From: Grimontia indica
GTDB taxonomy: Bacteria; Pseudomonadota; Gammaproteobacteria; Enterobacterales; Vibrionaceae
Assembly: GCF_000333895.2 (NCBI RefSeq)
Contig: NZ_ANFM02000022.1
Span: forward strand, 62,001 to 126,000
Length of the DNA: 64,000 nucleotides
Direction: 5' to 3'
How positions within the stretch are numbered: the first letter of the stretch is position 1; every line of letters begins with the position of its first letter. The notes below the pieces were generated by a model. It worked only from the letters and a program-made list of their open reading frames with translations, did no database searches and was not told where the DNA came from. Both the position numbers and the translations under genes were made by a program. Below, in pieces: positions 36,799 to 46,637 of this stretch.

Positions 36799-38469
36799 AT
36801 GACTGAATCTTTTGCTTCACTCTTTGAAGAATCTCTTAAAGAGCTAGAAACCCGCCCAGGTGCGATCGTTAAAGGTACTGTAGTTGCTATCGAGAACGGT
36901 TACGTTCTGGTTGACGCAGGCCTGAAATCTGAATCTTCTATCCCAGCTGAGCAATTCAAAAACGCGGCTGGCGAGCTAGAAATCGAAGTTGGTGCTGAAG
37001 TAGACGTAGCACTGGACGCGATTGAAGATGGTTTCGGTGAGACTCAACTGTCTCGCGAAAAAGCGAAGCGCCACGAAGCTTGGATCCAACTGGAGAAAGC
37101 TTACGAAGAAGCTGAAACTGTTATCGGTGTTATCAACGGTAAAGTTAAAGGCGGTTTCACTGTTGAGCTGAACGGCATCCGTGCGTTCCTGCCAGGTTCA
37201 CTGGTTGACGTACGTCCTGTACGTGACACTGCTCACCTTGAAGGCAAAGAGCTGGAGTTCAAAGTTATCAAGCTGGACCAGAAGCGCAACAACGTTGTTG
37301 TTTCTCGTCGCGCAGTTATCGAATCTGAAAACAGCGTTGAGCGTGATGAACTGCTGGCTTCTCTGCAAGAAGGCATGGAAGTTAAAGGTATCGTTAAGAA
37401 CCTGACCGACTACGGTGCATTCGTAGATCTGGGCGGTGTTGACGGCCTGCTGCACATCACTGACATGGCTTGGAAACGCGTTAAGCACCCATCAGAAATC
37501 GTTAACGTAGGTGACGAGATTCTGGTTAAAGTTCTGAAGTTCGACCGTGACCGCACTCGCGTATCACTGGGTCTGAAGCAACTGGGTGAAGATCCATGGG
37601 TAGCAATCGCTAACCGTTACCCAGAAGGTCACAAACTGACTGGTCGCGTAACCAACCTGACTGACTACGGCTGCTTCGTTGAAATCGAAGAAGGCGTTGA
37701 AGGTCTGGTACACGTTTCTGAAATGGACTGGACTAACAAGAACATTCACCCATCTAAAGTTGTTAACGTGGGTGACGAAGTTGAAGTTATGGTTCTGGAC
37801 ATCGACGAAGAGCGTCGTCGCATCAGCCTGGGTCTGAAGCAATGTAAAGCTAACCCATGGCAGTCGTTTGCAGAAATGCAAAACAAAGGCGATCGCGTAA
37901 CTGGTAAGATCAAGTCAATCACTGACTTCGGTATCTTCATCGGTCTGGACGGCGGCATCGACGGTCTGGTTCACCTGTCTGACATTTCTTGGAATGTTGC
38001 TGGTGAAGAAGCAGTTCGCGACTTCAAGAAAGGCGACGAAATCTCTGCAGTTGTTCTGCAAGTAGATGCTGAGCGTGAGCGTATCTCTCTGGGCATCAAG
38101 CAGATGGAAGAAGACCCATTCAACAACTACCTTGCTGACAACAAGAAAGGTGCGATTGTTAAGGGTAAAGTAACTGCAGTTGACGCTAAAGGCGCAACCG
38201 TTGAGCTGATCGAAGGCGTTGAAGGTTACCTGCGTGCTTCTGAAGCATCACGTGACCGCGTTGAAGATGCAACTCTGGTTCTGGCTGTTGGCGACGAAGT
38301 TGAAGCGAAGTTCACCGGTGTTGACCGTAAGAACCGCGTAATCAACCTGTCTGTTCGCGCGAAAGACGAAGCTGAAGAGCAAGAAGCAATGGCAACTCTG
38401 AACAAAGCTGACGAAGCTTCGTTCGGTAATGCAATGGCTGACGCGTTCAAAGCTGCGAAAAGCGAATAA
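36799..38469 (+). CDS. rpsA: 30S ribosomal protein S1
   Basis: The 556-residue protein contains six S1/OB-fold repeats: the first two bind the ribosome and the rest bind mRNA (for example [62 protein letters not shown]). The start [21 protein letters not shown] matches E. coli S1; a TTG five codons before is not needed. The codon use is highly biased, as for an abundant protein. A small stem (CCACG 36751-36755 with CGTGG 36768-36772) in the leader could take part in the known autogenous control of S1 synthesis, but that is inference. Confidence 0.97.
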   Translation: MTESFASLFEESLKELETRPGAIVKGTVVAIENGYVLVDAGLKSESSIPAEQFKNAAGELEIEVGAEVDVALDAIEDGFGETQLSREKAKRHEAWIQLEKAYEEAETVIGVINGKVKGGFTVELNGIRAFLPGSLVDVRPVRDTAHLEGKELEFKVIKLDQKRNNVVVSRRAVIESENSVERDELLASLQEGMEVKGIVKNLTDYGAFVDLGGVDGLLHITDMAWKRVKHPSEIVNVGDEILVKVLKFDRDRTRVSLGLKQLGEDPWVAIANRYPEGHKLTGRVTNLTDYGCFVEIEEGVEGLVHVSEMDWTNKNIHPSKVVNVGDEVEVMVLDIDEERRRISLGLKQCKANPWQSFAEMQNKGDRVTGKIKSITDFGIFIGLDGGIDGLVHLSDISWNVAGEEAVRDFKKGDEISAVVLQVDAERERISLGIKQMEEDPFNNYLADNKKGAIVKGKVTAVDAKGATVELIEGVEGYLRASEASRDRVEDATLVLAVGDEVEAKFTGVDRKNRVINLSVRAKDEAEEQEAMATLNKADEASFGNAMADAFKAAKSE

Positions 38470-38544
38470 TTAATGTGAAGTGAGGGGGAAAAATTCCCCC
38501 TCTACAGTTATACTGTTGAGAAACATACTAAAAGCGGGGTGATC

Positions 38545-38826
38545 ATGACCAAGTCTGAGTTGATCGAAAGACTATGTAGTCAACAAACCCATCTTTCTGC
38601 CAAACAGGTAGAAGATGCCATCAAGGAAATCCTTGAACACATGGCCACTACACTCGAGGAAGGTGACCGAATCGAGATTCGTGGTTTTGGTAGTTTCTCT
38701 TTGCATTATCGCGCTCCTCGCGTTGGACGCAATCCAAAAACGGGAGACAAAGTTGAGCTCGACGGCAAGTACGTCCCTCACTTCAAACCGGGCAAGGAGC
38801 TTCGCGACCGAGTCAACATTAGCTGA
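38545..38826 (+). CDS. ihfB: Integration host factor beta subunit
   Basis: The 93-residue HU/IHF-family protein bends DNA as a heterodimer with IhfA. It shows [10 protein letters not shown] at the N-terminus, the [26 protein letters not shown] signature and the [13 protein letters not shown] end. The ATG at 38545 has GGGG upstream and gives the family length. It follows rpsA after 75 nt that include a G5/C5 hairpin (about 38483-38501). IHF is also a cofactor at sigma-54 promoters such as that of pspA in this window. Confidence 0.96.
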   Translation: MTKSELIERLCSQQTHLSAKQVEDAIKEILEHMATTLEEGDRIEIRGFGSFSLHYRAPRVGRNPKTGDKVELDGKYVPHFKPGKELRDRVNIS

Positions 38827-38840
38827 TTCGATTCCGAATA

Positions 38841-38875
38841 AAAAAACGGCATGCTATTCGTATGCCGTTTTTTTT
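38841..38875 (+). terminator. Terminator of ihfB
   Basis: ACGGCAT pairs with ATGCCGT over a 9-nt loop, preceded by six A and followed by eight T. The 170 nt after it, before lapA, show no gene. Confidence 0.9.
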
Positions 38876-39046
38876 ATGTCTATTGCAATGGTCTGACAAG
38901 CCAAATTGCTGCATAATCACATATATACCCAAATCTCCTCTTCTAGGCATGGCAGTTGCCGAGGGGGTTTAGGTATAAGAGTCCGGTAAGTGTTTGATGC
39001 AACATGTTGAGCATCTTAGGCCGGAGATAATAATGAGGGAGTGACT

Positions 39047-39331
39047 GTGAAGATTATTGGTATCGTATTACTCGTCCTGTGTTTTCTTATCACACTCGCC
39101 CTTGGTGCACAGAATCAAGAAGTCGTGAACTTCAATTATCTGGTGGCACAGGGAGAGTTTCGATTATCTCTACTTTTGGGCGTAGTCTTTGGCACTGGTT
39201 TTGCGCTTGGCTGGCTGATTTGCGGCATGCTGTATCTGAAAGCGCGAATGTCTGCAGCCATGCTGAAAAAGCAGGTAAACAAGCAGCGCCAGGAGTTGGA
39301 CAAACTGCGTACGGACCCTGTTAAGGAATAA
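39047..39331 (+). CDS. lapA: Lipopolysaccharide assembly protein LapA
   Basis: The 94-residue inner-membrane protein has two N-terminal helices (IIGIVLLVLCFLITLALGAQN and LGVVFGTGFALGWLICGMLYL) and a charged cytoplasmic tail. The GAQNQEVVNFNYLVAQGEFRLS segment is typical of LapA/YciS. I chose the GTG at 39047, which has GAGGGAG 5 nt upstream; a GTG two codons earlier overlaps that site. It is coupled to lapB (6-nt gap) and helps LapB control LpxC turnover. Confidence 0.93.
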   Translation: MKIIGIVLLVLCFLITLALGAQNQEVVNFNYLVAQGEFRLSLLLGVVFGTGFALGWLICGMLYLKARMSAAMLKKQVNKQRQELDKLRTDPVKE

Positions 39332-39337
39332 GCGTAA

Positions 39338-40507
39338 ATGCTAGAGCTGCTGTTTCTGTTGCTGCCAATTGCCGCCGGTTACGGTTGGTATATGGGCAAT
39401 AGGAATGCTCGTCATCGTCGACAGGATCAGTCGCATCATCTATCAAGACAGTATGTCGCAGGTCTTAACCTGCTTTTGTCAGACCAGTCTGACAAAGCGG
39501 TGGACCTTTTTATAGAACTGCTCCAAGTCGATAACGAGACGATAGACACCCACCTTGCTCTCGGTAACCTTTTCCGCTCCCGCGGAGAGGTAGACCGCGC
39601 TATTCGCATTCACCAAAATCTGATTGCCCGTCCCAACCTCACGCTAGACCAGCGCAATCTTGCCCTTCAACAGCTTGCCAAAGATTACATGGTCGCTGGC
39701 TTTTTCGACCGCGCAGAAAAAATATTTCATCAGTTAGTTGATGAACCAGACTACAAAGAGTTTGCGTTGCAGCAGCTTCTCGCCATTTACCAGCAAACCC
39801 GTGAATGGGAAAAGGCGATCGATATTGCCAGCAAGCTGGTTAAAGGCGGTAAGAGTAAACTCAAGCGCGATATCTCCCACTTTTACTGTGAGTTGGCAAT
39901 GCAGTCGATGGGTGATAATGACGAGAAAGGTGCCCGCCAGCTTCTAAAGAAGGCTCTGGCAACGGACAAAGCCTGTGTACGCGCTTCGCTGATGCTGGCT
40001 CGTCTGGATATTGGCAATGAAGATTATAAAGATGCAGCCAAAGTGCTCGAGCAAGTGCTTGAGCAAGACCCTGACTTTGTCAGTGAAGCGTTGCCTCTAC
40101 TAGAAAAATGCTACAGCGAAATGGGCAAAGAAATGTCCTTGGTTCGCTTCTTGAAAAGCTGCATTGAAAAAAATACCGGTGCTTCGGCAGAACTGATGAT
40201 GTCAGACATTATCACTGACCATGAAAATGCTGCCATGGCACAAAGCTTCCTCACCCGCCAGTTGACGAAAAACCCCACGATGAAAGGCTTCCACAAACTG
40301 ATGCAGTTGCATGTTGAACAAGCAGAGGAAGGCCGTGGAAAAACCAGTCTGAATACGCTGAAACATCTGGTTGAGGAGCAACTTAAAGTGAAGCCACACT
40401 ATCGTTGTCGAAAGTGTGGCTTTTCGACCCATTCGCTTTACTGGCATTGTCCGTCCTGTAAAGGGTGGGGGTCGATAAAACCGATACGAGGCCTAGACGG
40501 AGAATAA
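39338..40507 (+). CDS. lapB: Lipopolysaccharide assembly protein LapB
   Basis: The 389-residue protein has one N-terminal membrane helix (LLFLLLPIAAGYGWYMG), about nine TPR units and a C-terminal rubredoxin-like metal knuckle (CRKCGFSTHSLYWHCPSCKGWGS). LapB presents LpxC to FtsH and so limits lipid A synthesis. It lies between lapA and pyrF in the conserved order. Confidence 0.95.
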   Translation: MLELLFLLLPIAAGYGWYMGNRNARHRRQDQSHHLSRQYVAGLNLLLSDQSDKAVDLFIELLQVDNETIDTHLALGNLFRSRGEVDRAIRIHQNLIARPNLTLDQRNLALQQLAKDYMVAGFFDRAEKIFHQLVDEPDYKEFALQQLLAIYQQTREWEKAIDIASKLVKGGKSKLKRDISHFYCELAMQSMGDNDEKGARQLLKKALATDKACVRASLMLARLDIGNEDYKDAAKVLEQVLEQDPDFVSEALPLLEKCYSEMGKEMSLVRFLKSCIEKNTGASAELMMSDIITDHENAAMAQSFLTRQLTKNPTMKGFHKLMQLHVEQAEEGRGKTSLNTLKHLVEEQLKVKPHYRCRKCGFSTHSLYWHCPSCKGWGSIKPIRGLDGE

Positions 40508-40513
40508 GTAGGA

Positions 40514-41209
40514 ATGCAGGACCCTAAAGTAATTGTTGCATTGGATTACCCAAACATTGATCAGGCGCTGGCGTTTGTTGATCGCATTGAGCCAGGTAGC
40601 TGCCACCTGAAAGTGGGTAAGGAAATGTTTACCCTGTATGGCCCTGACTACGTTCGTAAGCTTCATGAGCGTGGACATACTGTCTTTCTGGACCTTAAGT
40701 TTCACGATATTCCAAACACCTGCGCGCGTGCAGTTGCCGCAGCAGCAGAGCTCGGTGTTTGGATGGTGAATGTTCACGCCAGTGGTGGTGAGCGAATGAT
40801 GGTGACGGCGCGTGAAGCGCTTGAACCATACGGTAAAGATAAGCCAATGCTGATTGGTGTGACAGTACTAACCAGCATGGAACAAAGCGATTTGGCGGGT
40901 ATAGGCATTAGCCGTGAACCTCAGGATCACGTGATGTCACTGGCGACGTTGACTCGCAACAGTGGTCTGGACGGTGTGGTTTGTTCAGCGCATGAGTCTG
41001 CGATGCTAAAGAATGCCCTTGGTCAAGAGTTCAAACTGGTCACGCCAGGCATTCGTCCTGCGGGAAGCGATGCTGGCGATCAACGCCGCATTATGACACC
41101 CGTTGAAGCCGTGACTGCAGGCTCTGATTATCTGGTGATTGGTCGCCCAATTACGCAGGCGGCAGACCCAATGGCTGTGCTGACGGAAATCAATGCCTCT
41201 TTGGCGTAA
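40514..41209 (+). CDS. pyrF: Orotidine 5'-phosphate decarboxylase
   Basis: The 231-residue TIM-barrel enzyme makes UMP. Catalytic residues lie in [18 protein letters not shown] and the signature [13 protein letters not shown] (D-x-K-x-x-D); [15 protein letters not shown] and VIGRPITQA bind phosphate. It is 6 nt downstream of lapB, so it is part of the lapA-lapB-pyrF unit closed by a terminator. Confidence 0.97.
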   Translation: MQDPKVIVALDYPNIDQALAFVDRIEPGSCHLKVGKEMFTLYGPDYVRKLHERGHTVFLDLKFHDIPNTCARAVAAAAELGVWMVNVHASGGERMMVTAREALEPYGKDKPMLIGVTVLTSMEQSDLAGIGISREPQDHVMSLATLTRNSGLDGVVCSAHESAMLKNALGQEFKLVTPGIRPAGSDAGDQRRIMTPVEAVTAGSDYLVIGRPITQAADPMAVLTEINASLA

Positions 41210-41237
41210 AAACCAGCCGTTTTAGAACAGTAAGTAA

Positions 41238-41260
41238 AAAGCCCTGCAATGCAGGGCTTT
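41238..41260. terminator. Bidirectional terminator between pyrF and sapF
   Basis: AAAGCCCTGC-AAT-GCAGGGCTTT lies between convergent stop codons, with A-rich and T-rich flanks. Confidence 0.88.
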
Positions 41261-41266
41261 ATTGTT

Positions 41267-42073
41267 TCAGGCGGTATTGTAGCGGGATCGCCTGTCGAGC
41301 GTGGGCGCAGTGAAATGGCTTTCAATCAACCTTTGCGTTAAGGCATGCTCAGGTGCTGTAAATACCTGTTGTGTGGTCCCCGCTTCTACCACCTCACCGT
41401 TTTGCATCACCATCACTTTATCAGCCATATGTTTTACCACGCCCATGTGCTGAGACACGTAAACATAGGAAAGCCCCATCAACTCCTGCAACTCTAGAAG
41501 GAGGTTGAGGATCTGCGAACGCATAGACATATCCAATCCGTTCAAAGCCTCATCAGCAACAATCACACATGGCTGAAGAATGAGCGCCCTGGCTAGCGAT
41601 ACACGTTGCTTTTGGCCGGTCGCCAGCATTTGGGGATAGAAATAAGCATGTTCTGGGAGCAAACCCACCTGACGTAGCGTATCGACAACACGTCGTTCAC
41701 GCTCTTGCGGCGTCATGTTGGTGTTTCGTTTAAGCGGTGCTTCCAGGATTTGGCCTATCTGGTTTCTCGGATTCAATGAAGTATTGGGGTCCTGGAAGAT
41801 CATTCTGATAAGTTTGCAGCGGGTTTTGTAATCATTCGCCTCCAGAACTTCGCCATTCACGCGAACTTCGCCACCTGATGGAGACACAACACCGGCAAGC
41901 ATTTTAGCCAGTGTGGACTTGCCTGAACCGTTCTCGCCGATAAATGCCAGAGTTTCCCCGGCTTCAAGCGAAAATGACACCGGCTTTACCGCCTCAATCA
42001 CCCGCTTAGTGAAAAGGCCTGTGCGGTATTGATAGTTTTTACACAAGCCATCGACTTCAAGCAGTGCGGTCAT
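41267..42073 (-). CDS. sapF: SapF ABC transporter ATPase
   Basis: The 268-residue ATPase has Walker [18 protein letters not shown]-loop [13 protein letters not shown], a signature region that reads [15 protein letters not shown] rather than the canonical LSGGQ, Walker [14 protein letters not shown] and the switch histidine in [10 protein letters not shown]. coli SapF has the same ATGQ variant as I recall. It is the last gene of sapABCDF, overlapping sapD by 17 nt. Sap has been linked to antimicrobial-peptide resistance, putrescine export and Trk potassium uptake. Confidence 0.94.
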   Translation of the reverse strand: MTALLEVDGLCKNYQYRTGLFTKRVIEAVKPVSFSLEAGETLAFIGENGSGKSTLAKMLAGVVSPSGGEVRVNGEVLEANDYKTRCKLIRMIFQDPNTSLNPRNQIGQILEAPLKRNTNMTPQERERRVVDTLRQVGLLPEHAYFYPQMLATGQKQRVSLARALILQPCVIVADEALNGLDMSMRSQILNLLLELQELMGLSYVYVSQHMGVVKHMADKVMVMQNGEVVEAGTTQQVFTAPEHALTQRLIESHFTAPTLDRRSRYNTA

Positions 42074-43067
42074 GCTTTTTGACTTCCATATTGAGTGGGA
42101 AATGACAGGCGAATTTGTGATTTTTCACTTTACGTGTCCGCGGAACCTCAACACATTTGCGTTGGGCGTAAGGACATCGAGGGCCTAGCCGACAACCAAT
42201 TGGCAAATGCTGCAAAGGCGGGATAGAGCCCGGCAAAGCCTCCAGCTTGCTCTTATGTGGAATATCCAGACTGAAGTCTGGCATCGCACGGAGCAGCGCG
42301 TCGGTATAGGGGTGATGAGGAGCCTGCAGGATTTGTTTTCGCCCTGCTGATTCTACGGATTGTCCGCAGTACATTACCGTAATTCGGTCTGCCCACTGGG
42401 TAACCGTTGTCAGATCATGGCTGATCAGCAAAATCGTCGTATTCGCTAACTGGTTGGTACGACTGAGCAGGCGAAAGATTTGCGCCTGCGTGATCGGATC
42501 CAGATCGTTGGTTGGCTCGTCCGCGATGAGAAGGCGCGGGCGGTTGGCAATCGCCATTGCAATCATCACCTTCTGACATTCACCGTCGGTTAGCTCATAC
42601 GGATAACTTTTCATGATGCGCTTGTGGTCTTTGATCCCCACTTTGTGCAGCAGCGCGATGGACTGTTGTTTACGCCATGAAAGCCTTTGCCACCAACTTC
42701 CACTGAACGAGCCTGAAGGTATCGCTTCTTCTAACTGGTAACCCACTTGCTCCGAAGGATCGAGGCAGGTTGATGGTTCCTGGAAAATCATCGCAATATC
42801 TTTGCCGACCACGTGGCGTCGTTCTCTGGCGGGCAGAGCAAGCAAATCGATATCACCAAGACGCAAACGGTCTGCAGTCACACGCCAGTTATCTTTGGTG
42901 ACGCCACAGATGGCTTTGGCCACCAGACTCTTACCTGATCCGGACTCGCCCACCAAACCACGGATTTCACCTTCACTAATGGTCAGGCTCATGCGGTCTA
43001 CTGCTTTCACCAAGCCTTGAGGCGTTTCAATTTCTATCGTCAGGTGTCGAATATCTAACAACGGCAT
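42057..43067 (-). CDS. sapD: SapD ABC transporter ATPase
   Basis: The 336-residue oligopeptide-type ATPase has Walker [34 protein letters not shown], signature [32 protein letters not shown] and a C-terminal oligopeptide-transporter domain with a cysteine pattern ([20 protein letters not shown]). The signature LTDGE departs from LSGGQ as in known SapD. Its start overlaps the sapC stop by one base. Confidence 0.94.
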   Translation of the reverse strand: MPLLDIRHLTIEIETPQGLVKAVDRMSLTISEGEIRGLVGESGSGKSLVAKAICGVTKDNWRVTADRLRLGDIDLLALPARERRHVVGKDIAMIFQEPSTCLDPSEQVGYQLEEAIPSGSFSGSWWQRLSWRKQQSIALLHKVGIKDHKRIMKSYPYELTDGECQKVMIAMAIANRPRLLIADEPTNDLDPITQAQIFRLLSRTNQLANTTILLISHDLTTVTQWADRITVMYCGQSVESAGRKQILQAPHHPYTDALLRAMPDFSLDIPHKSKLEALPGSIPPLQHLPIGCRLGPRCPYAQRKCVEVPRTRKVKNHKFACHFPLNMEVKKHDRTA

Positions 43068-43954
43068 TACTCTGTCCCCGCGTTAATCGCCTGCGTGATG
43101 CCATCACCGACGAGGTTGACGACAAGTACACTTATCATGATAGCCAGTCCTGGCAGGGTCACTGTCCATGGTGCAGTGAACACCAGTTCGATTGAATCAC
43201 CCAGCATTGCGCCCCACTCTGGAGACGGCGCCTGCGCGCCAAGTCCCAGAAAACCAAGCGCAGCAATATCCAAAATCGCAACCGATATGGCACGGGTTAA
43301 CTCCGTACTGAGTGTGACCAGAATATTCGGTAACACAGAGTGGTAGAGCAGATAGAAACTGTTCGCACCATCCAGACGGGCAGCAAGGATATATTCCTTC
43401 TCCATCTCAGCATGTACAGCGGTATACACAGCACGTATAAAACGCGGGATCAGTGCCAGCCATACAGCCAGTAAAATGCTCATCTCTCCGGGGCCTTGGA
43501 AAGCGACCACGATAATTGCCAGAAGCAGCGAAGGGATGGTGAGCACGGTATCCAGAAGGTGATTAAGGAAACTGGATTTCAGGCCAGAGGTCATCCCAGC
43601 GAGAATACCAATAAGCACGCCTAAGATACCTGCGGCCAGAGCGACAAGAATGGCATAGCCAAAGGTCAGGCGAGAACCTTCAATCAGGCGGGAAAGCATG
43701 TCCCTGGTCAGGTCGTCGGTACCAAGGAAATAGTCAACGGTGCCTTTGGTATCCCAAGAGGGCGGCATCAGCAGCTCACCGGTTTGAAATTGTGCACTGT
43801 AAGGGGCGATCCAAGGCGCAAGTATGGTCACGAGAACCAGGATGCACAGACACCAGAAACCGAACACTGCAAGTGTATTTTCCCTAAATGCTTTCCATGA
43901 GCGCTCAAGTTGCGTTGGGATGCGCTCTTCTAAATAAACACTATTTGAGGGCAT
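43067..43954 (-). CDS. sapC: SapC permease
   Basis: The 295-residue inner-membrane permease has about six helices and the binding-protein-dependent transport loop ([27 protein letters not shown]). I use the ATG at 43954, which matches the E. coli SapC start (MPxxSVYxEER); twelve earlier codons are also open. [13 protein letters not shown] corresponds to the DppC/OppC segment. It overlaps sapB by 14 nt. Confidence 0.93.
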   Translation of the reverse strand: MPSNSVYLEERIPTQLERSWKAFRENTLAVFGFWCLCILVLVTILAPWIAPYSAQFQTGELLMPPSWDTKGTVDYFLGTDDLTRDMLSRLIEGSRLTFGYAILVALAAGILGVLIGILAGMTSGLKSSFLNHLLDTVLTIPSLLLAIIVVAFQGPGEMSILLAVWLALIPRFIRAVYTAVHAEMEKEYILAARLDGANSFYLLYHSVLPNILVTLSTELTRAISVAILDIAALGFLGLGAQAPSPEWGAMLGDSIELVFTAPWTVTLPGLAIMISVLVVNLVGDGITQAINAGTE

Positions 43955-44903
43955 ACCATTCCTTCCTTGCCAGCGGGCTGATCGCTGCACCGGTCAGATC
44001 AGAGAAGATGTTCGCAATCAGTACGACACTGCCGACTGCAAGTACTCCGGCCTGCACCGCGACATAGTCCTGGAAGCTCAGCGCGTCCAATAGCCAGGTA
44101 CCAATGCCCGGCCAGTTGAAGACGGACTCAGTAATGATGGCAAAGGTCATCATGGTAGAAATCTGGATGCCGAACTTAGGAATGATGGGTGGCAAAGCGT
44201 TTTTCAGTACATGGCGCATCACGATTTCTGATTTAGACAACCCTTTGGTCGCCGCGGCTTTGATGTAGTTTTGACTCATGACTTCTGCGACCGAATCGCG
44301 CAACAACTTGATGATTTCAGTCGTCGGCGCTACCGCCAGCACCAGTGTAGGCATGATCAGGTGGCGGATAATATCTTCCAGTGCCTGACTGCGTTGAGGG
44401 TGGTTAGACAACAGCACGTCAACGAAGGCAAAACCTGTTACGGTCGGGATCTCAAACAGCAGGTTGTAACGGCCAGAAACAGGCAACCAACCCAGGTACA
44501 GAGAAAACACCATGATCATTAGGATAGCCATCCAGAAGATTGGCATCGAGAATGTCACCAGCGTGAGCGATGAAATCACCATATCTGCTGAAGAACCGCG
44601 ACGAATCCCAGCCAAGGTGCCAAATGGAATACCGAGAACCAACGCGAGGATGAAAGCAAAAAAGCACAGTTCTAAAGTGGCAGGAAATACCCGTGATAAA
44701 GATTCCGTAACGGGTTGACCATTGGCTGCGATACCAAGATTGCCTTGCATGAGTTCACGTAGGTAGTGCACCCAACCCGACCAGAATTCGTATTGATTAA
44801 ACACCGAAAGCGGGTCGAGCTTCACGATGTTGTAGCCGATCATTGTCAGAATCAGCAGGGTAATAATGAAAAGATTGAGCCGGCGAATAGCATAGATCAA
44901 CAT
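43941..44903 (-). CDS. sapB: SapB permease
   Basis: The 320-residue permease has the DppB/OppB layout: one N-terminal helix (LFIITLLILTMIGYNIVKLDP), a periplasmic stretch, then five helices. The transport loop is MSQNYIKAAATKGLSKSEIVMRHVLKNALPPII. It is 3 nt after sapA and overlaps sapC, so it is tightly coupled in the operon. Confidence 0.94.
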   Translation of the reverse strand: MLIYAIRRLNLFIITLLILTMIGYNIVKLDPLSVFNQYEFWSGWVHYLRELMQGNLGIAANGQPVTESLSRVFPATLELCFFAFILALVLGIPFGTLAGIRRGSSADMVISSLTLVTFSMPIFWMAILMIMVFSLYLGWLPVSGRYNLLFEIPTVTGFAFVDVLLSNHPQRSQALEDIIRHLIMPTLVLAVAPTTEIIKLLRDSVAEVMSQNYIKAAATKGLSKSEIVMRHVLKNALPPIIPKFGIQISTMMTFAIITESVFNWPGIGTWLLDALSFQDYVAVQAGVLAVGSVVLIANIFSDLTGAAISPLARKEWYALK

Positions 44904-44906
44904 AGA

Positions 44907-46526
44907 TCAGCGGCTCCTGGATACGTTAGCAAAAGATTTGTCTCCAAACGGGCTTAACGTGATGCCCTGAAGTGACGCATTTCGCGCCTGATAGTGAACA
45001 CCGTGTGCCAATGGAATCACCGGCATACGGTCATTTAGAATGCGTTGCGCCTGTATATATAAGTCCCGACGTTCATTGCGCTGTTCAATCTCTATAGCAG
45101 TGTCGAGAAAGCGGTCAAAGTAGCGATTACACCAGTTGGAAAGGTTCCAGCCAGTAAATTTGGCATTACAGGAGAGCAATGGCCTCAGGAAGTTATCCGG
45201 GTCGCCGTTATCTGCAATCCATCCGGTTAACACCATGCCCAATTCGTTAATATCGTCCCTGAGCAATTTCCTGTTGATGTCTTCCAGCGCAATGATATTC
45301 ACTTTGATACCAATCGGCGAAAGATTCGCTTGAATCAACTCTGCCGTTTTCCGTGGACTTGGGTTATAGGCTTTCGGTGTTAAAGGAACGATCAGGTCGA
45401 CTTCAAAGCCATGTCGGTAGCCGGCTTTCGCCATCAGGCTGAGGGCAAGTTGCGGGTCGTAAACCGCATTAGACTTTTCGTTATAAGCCCAAGACATCGG
45501 TGGCAACATGCCGTTAGCGGGTGTGCCTGTACCGTAGTAAACCGATTGGATCAGTGTGTCGCGGTTAATGGCCAGACTAATGGCTTGCCTAACTTCCAAC
45601 TCAGAGAGAGCGGGGTGACGGGTGTTGAGTGCGAGAAACGCCACATTCATGCCTGTCTGCGAGGCCAGTACAAAATCGGGATTGTTTTCAATAACGGAAA
45701 GTTGGCTGGCAATGGGCGATGAAAGCACATCACATTCGCGGGTGATGAGTTTACTTAGAGAGCCCGTACCGCGGTTACTAATGTCGTAGGCGATTTGCTC
45801 CATAGGTGCTGCGCCATTCCAGTAACCCCAGTGCCTTTTTAGTCGAATGAAGCGATGAGGTTCATACTCATCCAGATAGAACGCGCCAGAACCCACAGGG
45901 TGTGAGTCAATTTCCCCCGGTGTGCCTTTTGTTAAAAGGTGCTCTGCATATTCTGCTGAGTGAATGACCGCATAGGTGGTCGAAAGTGTCGACAGGAATG
46001 ACACATCGGGTCGAGATAGGACAAATTTCACCGTGTAATCATCGAGGGCGATAACATCGTCAACCAATCCTGCGAAATCCATACTTTCAAACCACGGATA
46101 GTCGCCACCTGAGACATTGTGAAAGGGATGCTCAGGGTCGATCAACCGCTTAAAGCTGAAAACGACATCCTCTGCATTTACGCCACGATGTGGAATAAAC
46201 CAGTCCGTAACCTGAAAGCTGGCGCTCTGGCGAAGATTGAAGATATATTCTTTGCCATCTGGGCTTACTTCCCAGCTCTGAGCCAGCATGGGCACAGGTT
46301 TATAGGTTTGTGAATCAAGCTGAAGAAGCCGATCGTAGATTTGACTGGAGAGCGCATCAGCAGTGAGGCCGCCATCGGTCAGCTGTGGGTTAAAGGTGTT
46401 CGGTTGACCCGGGCCGCAATAGATGAAACCACGGTTACGCGCAGCGTTATCGGAGAACGGGTCTTCACATCCTGCTAAAAAGAGGATGGTTACGCTTGCC
46501 AGCAGCAAGCGGCCTAGAGCGCTCAT
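44907..46526 (-). CDS. sapA: SapA periplasmic binding lipoprotein
   Basis: The 539-residue family 5 (oligopeptide-type) binding protein has a lipoprotein signal with lipobox LAGC at residues 17-20, so it is likely anchored to the membrane through Cys20. The E. coli homologue, as I recall, has an ordinary signal peptide instead. The mature protein shows GFIYCGPGQPNTFNPQLTDGG, RLLQLDSQTYKPVPMLAQSWEVS and MNVAFLALNTRHPALSELEVRQAISLAINR, typical for SapA. It heads the sapABCDF operon. pspF lies 111 nt upstream on the same strand. Confidence 0.94.
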   Translation of the reverse strand: MSALGRLLLASVTILFLAGCEDPFSDNAARNRGFIYCGPGQPNTFNPQLTDGGLTADALSSQIYDRLLQLDSQTYKPVPMLAQSWEVSPDGKEYIFNLRQSASFQVTDWFIPHRGVNAEDVVFSFKRLIDPEHPFHNVSGGDYPWFESMDFAGLVDDVIALDDYTVKFVLSRPDVSFLSTLSTTYAVIHSAEYAEHLLTKGTPGEIDSHPVGSGAFYLDEYEPHRFIRLKRHWGYWNGAAPMEQIAYDISNRGTGSLSKLITRECDVLSSPIASQLSVIENNPDFVLASQTGMNVAFLALNTRHPALSELEVRQAISLAINRDTLIQSVYYGTGTPANGMLPPMSWAYNEKSNAVYDPQLALSLMAKAGYRHGFEVDLIVPLTPKAYNPSPRKTAELIQANLSPIGIKVNIIALEDINRKLLRDDINELGMVLTGWIADNGDPDNFLRPLLSCNAKFTGWNLSNWCNRYFDRFLDTAIEIEQRNERRDLYIQAQRILNDRMPVIPLAHGVHYQARNASLQGITLSPFGDKSFANVSRSR

Positions 46527-46637
46527 AAGCCAATGATTAGGTGATAAAGTTAAGTGTTTTAATTTACCACTGAAGCAACGGAGTCACCAAGTGGCGGCGT
46601 AAATATCTGGGTAATTTCAGAACAATTGGCGAAAAAC

